Shown here: positions 24,382-34,300 of the stretch, piece after piece
How positions within the stretch are numbered: the first letter of the stretch is position 1
How the letters are laid out: each line of letters begins with the position of its first letter
Source: Brachypodium distachyon
Taxonomy: Eukaryota > Streptophyta > Magnoliopsida > Poales > Poaceae
DNA length: 64,000 nucleotides
Assembly: GCF_000005505.3 (NCBI RefSeq)
Contig: NC_016131.3
Location: 60,435,355 to 60,499,354, forward strand
Reading direction: 5' to 3'
The notes under the pieces: generated by a model
The model's database searches: none
What the model saw: the letters and a program-made list of their open reading frames with translations, nothing else
What the model was told of the DNA's origin: nothing
Made by a program: the position numbers and the translations under genes

Positions 24382-25224
24382 AGAGCAAATCTAGCGGTTA
24401 CCCAACCACCCGAACGATCCGAACTCGGTTTTCGGTTTTGGGCCGAAAAATGGGCCAAACCAGTTGCCGAATCGAGCCCATTTATTGAAAACCTAATTCG
24501 GATCACCGAATCGCTTCATTTCTGCACACTATATATAGCGTTCGGAGGGGGCTTTTCGGTTCCAACTCCGACCTCCCCTCCGCCACAATCCACCCCCCTC
24601 CGCCGTCGCCGCCACCCACTCCATTTCCAGCAAGCTTCCTCGGCAAAATGCGGCCCCAATCTCCTCCGCGGCACGTGCCTGGCCGTTGGTCCCCGCAGCG
24701 GCCGGCTCACCATCGCCGAGGAAGAAGCCCGGCGCCGCCAGTTCGAGGATGGCCGCAATCGTGGAGCCCGCAAGTGGGTGAGGTGGGCCGGCCTCAGCGC
24801 CCGCCGGGGAGGGGGATCTCGACCGCCGTTACAGCTATACCGCCGCCGGGGAGGGGAGCTCGAGCGGCGTCCACCCCACGCCGGCGAGTGATTGGCTTCG
24901 CCCTCCTCTTCTTCCTCCTCCGATTCGTCGGTGGAGATAGTCGGGGTGGCGGAGGCGGATGCGGCGGAGGAGGCGACGGACGAGGATGCGGCGGAGGCGG
25001 AGGCACAAGAAGCTGCGGAGGCGGGGTTCGACCCCGAAGACATCGCATGCCCGAAGGAGGCGTCAAAGCACTCCATCGCTGAAGTCGATGCGCGCCGCCT
25101 CGCCACGGAGGAGAGGATGCTCGCAGCGCCCTACGACCTCTCCAACGTCGTCCCCGCGCCTCCGGTGACGGCAGCACCCCCGGTCATCGTCCGAAATCCG
25201 ACGAGGGGACAAGAAGCCGGCTGA
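24349..25224 (+). pseudogene. Hypothetical ORF interrupted by an in-frame stop
   Basis: One reading frame runs from 24349 to 25224 with a single TGA at 24889-24891. The first part is Arg/Pro-rich (QFEDGRNRGARKWVRWAG) and the second starts with a Ser run followed by an acidic Ala/Glu segment (EADAAEEATDEDAAEAEA) and ends in RGQEAG. The second part has no ATG at its beginning. I do not recognise the family. It lies largely within the inverted-repeat element and is probably captured or transposon-derived sequence that has decayed. Confidence 0.4.
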
Positions 25225-25542
25225 GCCAGCGAGGAGCATTTTGTTTTTGGGTGTTTGCTCCTCTAATTTAGTTAACTTTTGGTAAATGTTGAACTAGTAG
25301 ATGTAGTAGAACATAAGTATGTGGACAAATGACGAACTCCGATGATGTGCGATGTGAAATCGCGAAGAACCAGCCCCTTATTTACATGAATTTTGCGCGA
25401 AGTTTCAAATTTCTCTTTTGTTCGGTTTTCGTATTCAGTATCTGTTCTGCCAGAATTGAGACGTTACCGAATTCTCAAATTTGGTTGATCAGAACTCGAT
25501 TAGTTCGGATCGTTCGTGGTCCGTAACTACTAGAGGTTCTAT
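24382..25542. mobile_element. TIR element carrying a GC-rich captured island
   Basis: The sequence CGAACGATCCGAACT (about 24412-24426) recurs as its inverse at about 25498-25512. Weaker inverted similarity runs outward on both sides (TCTAGCGGTTACC versus TCTAGTAGTTACG on the opposite strand). About 1.16 kb lies between, with a GC-rich centre unlike the AT-rich margins. No clean target duplication was found, so borders are approximate and the superfamily is unknown. Confidence 0.5.
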
Positions 25543-26880
25543 GAGGCCTATTTTCCCCGAAACCGAATTTGGGTATGTATGGCCGTACTAAAAAAAACTA
25601 GTACGAGTAATACCTAGTCTTTTGGGTTTAAGAATCCAAAGAAACTAGGTGATTCCCCGCGCGTTGCCGTAGAAAATTCTATTTGCACATAATGTTACCA
25701 ACAAATGATCAAATGCAAACAAATATTGTAAAACCAAACGACTTATCATATAAAACACGAACAAATCATAATAAAATGATCAAATGCAAAAGAAATATGA
25801 ATATTGTAGAACCAAATGACTTTTGAACATTAACTATTTTAGGGAAATGAAAAGGTAGCTAAATGAATTGCTCGTGGGTTGCATGATGAGCATGATGTGG
25901 ATAATAATGTGGTAAACCTTGCATGTTGAGCTTGCAAACATTAAATGCATTTTAGTAGGGATCAACTTTATATTATAGGTACTACAGATTATAAATTACA
26001 ACATGGTTTCTGATGAACACATATGCTGGACACGTGTCTATGCTGCTCACTTTGCTTGCAACGTGTCCAAAGGGGTGCTTTCCGTGTCGATCGCCGCTAG
26101 AGACACCAAGGGGTTCTTGCCGGCTGACGCCTGCAATGAGGAATAAGCACTCGGATGGAGTCCTTCGGATCTGGAGGAACAAGACCCTCCCAATGACGCC
26201 ATTGATGCTGGAGACCAGGAGCTTGTGCGCCATGGAGGGAGAAATTGCCACTAACGACCTGCCTTCCCGGGCTCCTGGCCCATGAAACCATAGGGGCAAT
26301 GGTCGCCCATCATCTTCAAGATCGACATGACCTGATAGCCACAAAGGGGATCTCCGAGATTTGAGGTCAAAGAAGGAGCGTGCCAGATCTAGGAGAGAAG
26401 AGAGGTTAGATATCTATTCCATGGAACCTGAAGTGGAGATCTACTGGGTCTCCGATGAGAGATCTCGGAAAATTCATGCTTTGCGGGAGCAGAAACAACC
26501 ATAGTAGTAATTATTGAAAGAAAAGGGAGGAGTCGAATTGGGGAGGGCACAACAGCCCAAACCAACTCATTAGCCGGAACTGCAGAAGAGAAGTGAGGAA
26601 GTGGATGCACATATCATTCGAAGAAAACTCTGAAGAAGATCGCCAAGATAGCAAAAAACAAAGCCCTAACTATTCCTATACAAGCACAAACCTCCCTTCC
26701 CATGTCACTACATGGTTATGCCCGAATGGGCCCTCATCTCGAGTATACCCGTTATGGTTCAGGAGGAAGGCCCATCCGGAAGCCTAGTACTATCCAGGAA
26801 GCCCAAGTACCATGAATTGCGGCGGCTCAAGATAAGTGAGATAATTTAGGGTTTCCTTTTCAGTTGTAACAAATCCAGAC
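25543..26880. other. Intergenic, no gene recognised
   Basis: AT-rich to about 25990, then a moderately GC-rich segment (26020-26300) with overlapping ORFs on both strands and no recognised domain. It runs into LTR-like sequence on the right. Confidence 0.4.
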
Positions 26881-27180
26881 TTTACGCCCGAGACCTAGGC
26901 TCCTATATAAAAGACTAGGAGGGAGAGCCGAGGAGGATACAATCTCTCATACGCACACGCCAGATCCAACATGCGCATCGTAGCCTCATCGGCAACCATG
27001 TAATCCTCCATCAATACAGCTCAGACAAGCAGGAGTTGGGGTATTACCTGCTTGAGGGCCTCGAAGCTGGCTAAATCGTGCCCCCTCTCCTTGTTAGCCG
27101 ACGGAATCACTAGTAGGCACTTGTGCTCTCGTAAAACACAAGTCCAATAATTTGGGCATTGCCGAGATCAGGTCTCGTCA
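26881..27180 (+). mobile_element. LTR fragment (U3/R/U5-like)
   Basis: Contains a TATATAAAAG box at about 26904-26913, a stretch with CCTCCATCAATACA, a TTACCTGCTTGAGGGCCTCGAA motif and an end at GGTCTCGTCA (27180). The 3' half aligns by eye with the solo LTR at 43411-43880 (TTACCTCCTTGAGGGCTCCGAA, TTTGGGTATTGCTGAG, TTGTCA), so both belong to one distant family. The 5' border was not found. Confidence 0.55.
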
Positions 27181-27583
27181 CCAGCAACGCCAGGGGAGAG
27201 GTAAGAGGGAAGGGAGGCAAGAGACACTAACGACACTTGGCCAACCAACGGATTTTTCGGAGAGAACGAGCGAGCGAGAGGAGAAAAGGAGTATTGCTAG
27301 GGTAGGGGAAAAACACTACTAAAGGATCCTCTACCTGTTGCATCGGGACATTAAGCAAATACGAATAATGCTAAATTTACTGCACTAGACTAATAGCACG
27401 ACGAAAATCTAGTTAATAGTGCAAATGGAAATGCAGTGCTCTCCAAGATTTCGACATTGAATATATATAGATTATGTCCTAATAAAGACACAATCAGCGG
27501 CTGTCCGTCACTTTTTGGACCGTCTCACTTGATATTTTATTTGTCCTATCACTTATTGATTTGACACAAATAGTTGAGACGGA
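27181..27583. other. Intergenic, no gene recognised
   Basis: Short spacer between the LTR fragment and an inverted-repeat element. A CACTACTAAAGG string near 27314 is not matched by an inverse end. Confidence 0.4.
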
Positions 27584-28752
27584 GTTGAAAACCGTTTAAT
27601 TTTAACCCCAAACTCTCAGATATCAGATAAATCACACCACTTAGCGGTTTCGGGGCTGATGTGGCACGTTTAGGCAGTTTGGAGTGTGATTAGGCGAGTT
27701 GATCTTTTTTTTACCGCTGACGTGGCCATCTTAGGCCCTGTTGTGCCCGGTGCCCTTGCACAAATCTCGCCGGCGTTGACCCACGCCACCGCGCTCCGAG
27801 CCCCTGCTGCACGCCGCCACTGCTCCAAGCCCCTGCTGCACCTGCTGCACGCCGCAGCCGCCGCTCGCCCCTTCTTCACGCCGCCGCTGCTTCGTCTTTT
27901 CTAAAAACACTTGGTAGAAGACAAGTTCAAACGGGCAGTGCAAAATATCTCACAACATTGATCTGAACAAGAACCCATGCATTGCAAGTACGTACTAATT
28001 TCTTGGTCAAACACCACACCAGATCAGAAGTATACTTGCTTAATCTCTGATAATCTCAAGCAGCAGCAGCTACGATACTTGGTTTCGATGGACGGAGAGA
28101 AGCTAGAGCAGAGCAACACCTATGATTCAAGGGATGGGTGCAGCAGAAATTTTATTGGATAAAGATACGAAACTGAAGAACCAGATTGTCCAGCAAAACA
28201 GTTCTTGAGACCGCACCGAGCCCTGCTGCATGCCGTTGCCTCTCGTGCCGCTGCACCTGCCCCACGCCGCAGCGCGCCTGGCCGGAGGGAGGGAGTAGGG
28301 GAGAGGGAGATAGAGGGAGCTGCGCCTACAGACCTGGGGGCACGACGGCGCGCTTGGCCTCCTCGTCTTCCTCCTCCAGCTCCTTGTCCTTGTTGTCCAT
28401 GGCGGCCGGCAAGGCTGAAAACGCTACAGCGCACGCACCGTCTCCCGCTGCAAGGCTCCCTCCTCGCACCTCCCTCTCACTCGGCAGGCGGCTAGGCAAG
28501 GCAAGGGAAGGAACGGGCCAGAGGATCTGCAGGGGCCAGAGCACCGGCGGCGGTGGATGCTCATGGAGCTCCGAAAATGTTGGGATTCACGGTTGCCAAA
28601 GAAGGAGAACTGCCACCTGAGAGGGTCAGCAATGTAAAAAATTCTAATCAGCAACAAAACCGTCCTAAATTGGCCACATCAGTATGAAAACCACCTAAAG
28701 TGGTGATTTATCTGGTTTTGTGGATTTCAATGTTAAAAATAAACGTTTTCGA
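27584..28752. mobile_element. Degenerate Mutator-like TIR element with GC-rich interior
   Basis: Left and right margins are inverted copies for about 95 bp: AGATAAATCACACCACTTAG and GGGCTGATGTGGCACGTTTAGG on the left oppose the inverse of AGATAAATCACCACTTTAGG and ACTGATGTGGCCAATTTAGG on the right. The interior holds two GC-rich islands (about 27740-27900 and 28205-28560) with GCCCCTGCTGCACGCCGC-type repeats. Similar architecture to the neighbouring Pack-MULE, but no clear 9-bp duplication remains. No protein was recognised. Confidence 0.6.
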
Positions 28753-28838
28753 CTTCGGGGGGTTATGCGTCGACAGACATACATTTGAGAGTGAAATATG
28801 AACTTCTTTCATAACTAAAAGCATATACCATTGTTTTT

Positions 28839-29804
28839 GAGAAAATATCACAAAACCACAACCGTCGTGTCCCTCTTATCACTTAACCACAACTTCTGGG
28901 AACTTTATCCGAAAACCACAACCGCGTGGCCTAATTGCCTCGGGCCTCTCTTAACGGCCAAACTGACAAGTCCGGCCCACCTGTAAGTGTTGACGGGGCT
29001 AATGATGTGGCACAAGGCGGAGTCTGGCGCGCGGCCATCAAGGGACGCCCTCTCGGCGGGGCCCACGCCGCACGCCACGGCGCAGACCTTCCACAACAGG
29101 AAATCGAAGGCGTCGGCCTCCACGGCATCGTCGCGGGAGAAGACGAAGGGCGCCGCCGTGGCCACGTCGTAGCATGGGATCGAACCATGAGGTCATCCCG
29201 AATGCCTTCCAGAACACCGCCTCAAGGCGAGCCCGGAACAGCCCTCCGCTGCCGCAATGGCGGCCAGAGAAGAGCTTCCGGTTCTTGGCCACGAGGTCTG
29301 ACACGTCCTCGACGGGCATGCATGACGTGAAGAGCGCGGCCGCAAGGAACCCACCGGCACCGGACCCAGCGGCGAGGTCAAAGTAGTCGGCGACGTGGGC
29401 TCGCCAGAGAGCTCCTGAAGGCGACACTCGAGCTGCACCATAGCGCGTCGCCGTCTGCATCCCCGTCGATGGAGAGCATGCGCACGCGGCCGGTGCTAGT
29501 AGGGGTTGTTTTGGTTGCCTGTGGTGCCACCAGGCGCTCGCTCTCGCCGATCCGGGCGCCACCACCGGTCAATCCATATTGGCGCGTGTGTGCTGCCGGA
29601 GCCGGGGAAGAAAGAGGAGAGTGGTCGAGTTTGGGCCACATCATCAGCCCCGTCAGGACTTAAAGGTGGGCCAGCCTTGTCAGTTTGTTTGTTAAGAGAG
29701 GCCCGAGTCAATTAGGCCACGCGGTTGTGGTTTTCGGATAAAATACCCAAAAGTTGTGGTTAAGTGATAAGAGGAACGTGGTTGTGGTTTTGTGATATTT
29801 TCTC
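28839..29804. mobile_element. Pack-MULE (Mutator-like element with captured gene fragment)
   Basis: A 966-bp element with long inverted repeats of about 170 bp (28839-29013 and 29635-29804), both starting GAGAAAATATCACAAAACC. It is flanked by a perfect 9-bp direct repeat ATTGTTTTT at 28830-28838 and 29805-29813. Long TIRs, a 9-bp duplication, no transposase and a GC-rich interior with gene-like sequence together define a Pack-MULE. The two TIRs remain very alike, so insertion is not very old. Confidence 0.92.
29030..29520 (-). pseudogene. Captured patatin-like phospholipase fragment
   Basis: On the minus strand, in different frames, occur VRMLSIDGDADG (a damaged SIDGGG-type glycine loop, about 29470-29500), VQLECRLQELSGE, and VADYFDLAAGSGAGGFLAAALF (about 29330-29400), followed by VSDLVAKNRKLFSG and RLEAVFWKAFG. 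Order and motifs match the start of a patatin-like acyl hydrolase. GSGAGG in place of GxSxG suggests the plant pPLAIII-type subgroup, whose motif is GxGxG. Frame changes and the missing C-terminal half, with its catalytic Asp, make it a non-functional fragment inside the Pack-MULE. Confidence 0.72.
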
Positions 29805-29857
29805 ATTGTTTTTATACAATCTTATAATATGTATTTTTTTTAGTCTGTAGAAACATA

Positions 29858-29901
29858 CTCCCTCCGTTTTTAGGGAACATGAGGTATTATTTTAGTATAT
29901 A
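29858..29901. mobile_element. Truncated Stowaway end
   Basis: A left end CTCCCTCCGTTTTTAGGGAAC preceded by TA, cut off by a second MITE. No matching right end follows. Confidence 0.6.
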
Positions 29902-30013
29902 CTCCCTCCGTTTCATATTAAGTGATGAAATATTACATGTATCTAGACGTTTTTTGATATAGATACATTCATATTTGGGCAAATTTGAGTCACTTGATAT
30001 TGGACGGAGGGAG
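29902..30013. mobile_element. Stowaway MITE
   Basis: 112-bp element, CTCCCTCCGTTTCATATTAAG to TTGATATTGGACGGAGGGAG, with TA at 29900-29901 and 30014-30015. It sits in the truncated element to its left. Confidence 0.92.
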
Positions 30014-30015
30014 TA

Positions 30016-31345
30016 AAAGTTTGTGGTCTTCCTGCCACCCCATGTTTAGTGTGCTACCAAGCCGTCTCGCCACCTCCCCAGTCCTGGTCGTCACCACTGT
30101 TAGTCCGCCAGCGCCCTCACACTAGCCACCCTTCCTCCCTTACTAACCCCAAGTTGGACTGACTTACCTCGCCGGCGTCTCGTCACCTTCTCGCCTCCGT
30201 TGTCATCCTCGTCGTCGCCGCCGCTGCTGGGCACGGTGTCATCATCTCCGGTTCAGACCCAACTCGCCAGCGTTGCGTTGTCGTTAGCGGCGACGGCAGC
30301 ACACTCGGCAGTCGAAGGGGGAAAGAGAAAGGTCGCGAGAGAAATAGAAATCAAGAGATAGGCAAAGAGTCTCGACGAGACTACCACATATCTATTTGAC
30401 ACCATATCTCTCCTAGGATAAGCTTCATCCACTGCACGAACCAAGGGAGCGAATTACCAATTTGTTTCAGCCTGATTGTATCACATTAATATTCCTCTAG
30501 GGCTCACAGGATTTCGGAAATGCCGGATTACGTAGAAGTTCGGTCACTGCATGTTGAAACCCACCAAATTGAGAATTTTCTTGAATAATTATACTCCATC
30601 TGGCCGGAATTACATGTGAATGTTGGACTCCGACTATTGTACCAAGTCGAGAATTTAGTAACTAAATCTGTGACAAGTAATTCCCGAAGAAAGTATCATA
30701 TTTTCTATAAAAACAAAAGAATTTCTGCAAGGTTGGACTCCGACTAAAATTACATGCGAAGTAGTGAATTTCAATCCGACAAATCAAACAAGCTGGATAT
30801 GGAAAAATTCTGGTAAAATAAAATCCTCCAAAATTCCATTGAAATAAACACTCTTACATTACAACGTGTTCTGTTAGCTTCAAAGCCTCTGCAAAGCACA
30901 CGACGTTACCTGACGAGACTGAAGAAACAAACACCTGAACACATTAAGAAAAAAGCTACCCAAAAAGATTAAAATGCTTCCGTGCCCAAATTACAGAACA
31001 TAATCTAGTAATACAACAATAGCATAACAATGTCCCTGCCGTTCTCTGGAATAGCTACGTTAAACAGTCAGGAGGGAGAGTCGTCCTAGGAGGAACTTTT
31101 GTACATGTCTCCTGCATAGCCTGACAAAGAGGTTCCAACGAAGAGTTTTTGCAGGCATGTTCTTGTATGACAGGCCGATAGGTTGTTACATACATTTAGG
31201 TTGTTACATATTTTTGCACCGTCTTCCATGTATGACTCAGGTACTTGTATTACCAGCCGTTGAAAAGGTCAATTCGTTGAACAGTTATCCAAAGTCAAGT
31301 GATGGTGCCTGGCATCAGTTCCAACCAACCAACAACTAGGTCAGA
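30016..31345. other. Intergenic and 3' flank of AQR
   Basis: A GC-rich stretch (30030-30300) has no recognised ORF, followed by AT-rich sequence. The 3' UTR of the minus-strand AQR gene should occupy the right end. Confidence 0.5.
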
Positions 31346-34300
31346 TCACTCTTCCTCCATGCCTTTTGACTCGGCCTTTTCTTCCTCCATTTTGTCCTTG
31401 GCCTCATCAGCATTTTCTTCCTCCATTTTGTCCTTGGCCTCATCAGCATTTTCTTCCTCCATATTGTCCTTGGCCTCATCTGTACTTCCTTCCACCATCT
31501 TGTCCTCAATAGCCACGTCACCTGCCTCGCCATTACCTGCATCCATCTTGTTCCCTTCCTGCATCATGTCACCCTTTGTCTCAACTGTATCTTCATCCAT
31601 CCTGTTACTGTTCATTGCATCAAAAGCCTCGCCATTTTCTTCCTCCATGACCTCCTTTGCATCACGCAGAACAATACCAGCATTTCCATTCTCAGGAGGG
31701 GTTGTATAACATTGCATGGATTGTATCTGTTCCAGAAAGATATGGAGGTTGGGTTGTCAGTTTCTTAAAAAAACAAATATAAGCAACATAATTAAATATT
31801 ACCAAGCAGAAGTTCGTTACTAGACAGAGTAGTTCAGAAGTACCTGACGAAGATGTTCCAGTCTGAAGTTCACTAGGTGTCCAACATCTTCAACCCCAGT
31901 AATATAATGAATATTTCCAGCTTCTCCCAAAGGCCGCTCTGTAAATGGAGTGCACTCTTCAAGATTCAAGCCAAGCTTATCAGGTCTTCGGAGTAGAAGC
32001 TTGAATGTTGGCTGCAATTCATAGCACTGTTCAAATAGAGAACGGCGGCAGAACACATACAAGCCCAGACGAGCACGGGACATTGCCACAATAAGTCTTC
32101 TGACGTCACGGAGATGGCCCACAAACCGGGTCCGTACAAGAGATAATAAAATGAAATCATTTTGTTGGCCCTGGAATTTGTCCACCGTGGTGACCTAAAT
32201 ATCACATATCAAAGCAAAATGTCAGCACAAAATGGTTATAAACTGATAAAATGTTTGCTTGATAAAATAGAGCTCATCACTGGACTGTTCTAAATTACCT
32301 TGCAAGGTGGCTCAATATTCCATGGCTTGCACCTTCTGCTGATAACGTCACGAATAAGAAGCTTCTGACCATTGTAAGTGGTTAATATCGAAATCTTGTT
32401 GGCAGGGTATCCGATCAGACGCATGTAAATATAGACACTAACAATATACTCAGCCTCCCCTTCGTTCTGGTAGAACCAAGGAGAAGGAGCAGACTCGCCT
32501 CTGCCACGGTAATCAGGAACATCAACAAGCTGATACTCATAAGAGAACCCAGAATTAGCCTTATGGAAGATTGCTTCCTCACGTACGTAAGGCAGATCTC
32601 CCAGTTCTCTGTATCTCCAGTTATAAAGTTCGGCAATACTAGGCCTGGCTCGACCCTGGGCATTGAGTTCAATATAAGGGACACCAAGGCGAACAAACCT
32701 TGTAAAGAGACTCTGGTCCATGTGGCTGTATTTCTGAAAAGCCATGTTCTTCACAACAGGGGGTAACTGGTGGTGATCACCAATTAAAATGCAACGTTTG
32801 AGACGAGCATAGCCATCTTCCTGGCGTTGCAGGAGGGTTGGTATAAAAGTCTCTATCTCCAATATCTGTGCACTTTCTTCCATCAGCAAATTGTCATATT
32901 TGAAACCCAATTGAAGAAAGTCTCTCCTCTTCAACGCTGCATGAGTACAGGTCATGGCAACAATCTTGGCTTGTTTAGTCATTAGATAATTTGCTCGCTC
33001 TGCTGTTGACTTCAGTAACTCAAAAGCCCTACACTCTTCCAGCTCTTGGAATATCGTAGAAAGATGTTTGAAACAACCTTTGGCTGCGTGCATATCTTTC
33101 TCAAAGGATTCGCCAGTGAATATAGGCTGTGGGGTGTCCGAAAAGAACTCGGAAAATGGAAAACGGTCTTTAACAAAAGAGGGGTTCTCTTTATTTGGCG
33201 CACAGGCAGCCAAGAATTGTTCCCAACGGGCATACACATGTAATAACCAGAAATATGCAGCATTCTCACATGTGTAGCTCACATCTTCAGGAAGATGGAG
33301 GGATCTTGCCAGTTTTGCAACTTCAGCAAGCAACTCTAGACGGCGAACAAGCATAGCATTGACACGACCTTGACGGCTAAAATCGAGATCAGTTGCCAGC
33401 TCTTGCTCACCCTGACCAAGACGGAGAAGATACCTGGCAGGCACATCCCTCTGAAAAAAAAAAGTTACATCAGACAACCAGTCAAAAACATGCGGTGGAT
33501 AATTGCACATATATTATTGTACATATGTACATTGTGAAGTGAATCAAGTAATTCATGACATCCACCCACCAAGATAATTAGAACATGAGGCATACATCAT
33601 TCTATCTAGAAGCCCTTAAGGACCAAGAGATAATCTCTATCAGTACCGTTTAAATTCAATTGATGGAACATGTTCTATAGCAAAGAAAAAAAGTAGAATC
33701 TTGCACTTACTAGGGACAGTAATAAAATATTCAAGTAATTCCCAGTCATACACTGCAACCTCGCAGCTAACATCAGCCATATTAAAGGACATCACTGCAC
33801 CGTATCAAATAACCACTGATACACAGTATCTCTAAAGTACTAATATACAGTAAAGGGTTCAGAGGAAAGCTGGTGCAGTCGCAATACCTGCATTATCTTC
33901 TCGAACAAGTCATTCAAAGCTTGATTGGAATGGGTTATAATCAGCGTTCTTTGTGAAGGACAGTTATGATACAGAACATTTAATATCTGCACAGCTGTGT
34001 CTGTTTTTCCCGTACCAGGAGGACCAACAACCATTGTCAATCCAGGTTGAATACCAGATATTATAGCACCGATCTGCAGATAGGTATATTATAAGTTATC
34101 AGCATCAAATTTAAAGGAGAATCAGACCATTAATCTCGAAAGCTGCAGAATTTGATTACACTCCAAAAGGCAAAGGTGCATATTATAGAAGTACAAAAAT
34201 GAAAAATATCACAACTAATAAAGATAAGTTTATTTTATTTTAGTCTTAAAACCAGGGATCCTAGTGAGCACATAAACACAGAGCCAAAAATCACGCATAA

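Noticed and set aside
24892..25224. 110-codon ORF as an independent gene
   Set aside because: It starts at TTG and is in frame with the preceding ORF across one stop, so it is better read as the second half of a broken frame.
27314..27330. CACTACTAAAGG as a second CACTA element
   Set aside because: No inverse terminus and no subterminal repeats nearby.
31299..31709. Plus-strand 136-codon Ser-rich ORF
   Set aside because: Antisense shadow of the acidic repeat region in the last AQR exon.
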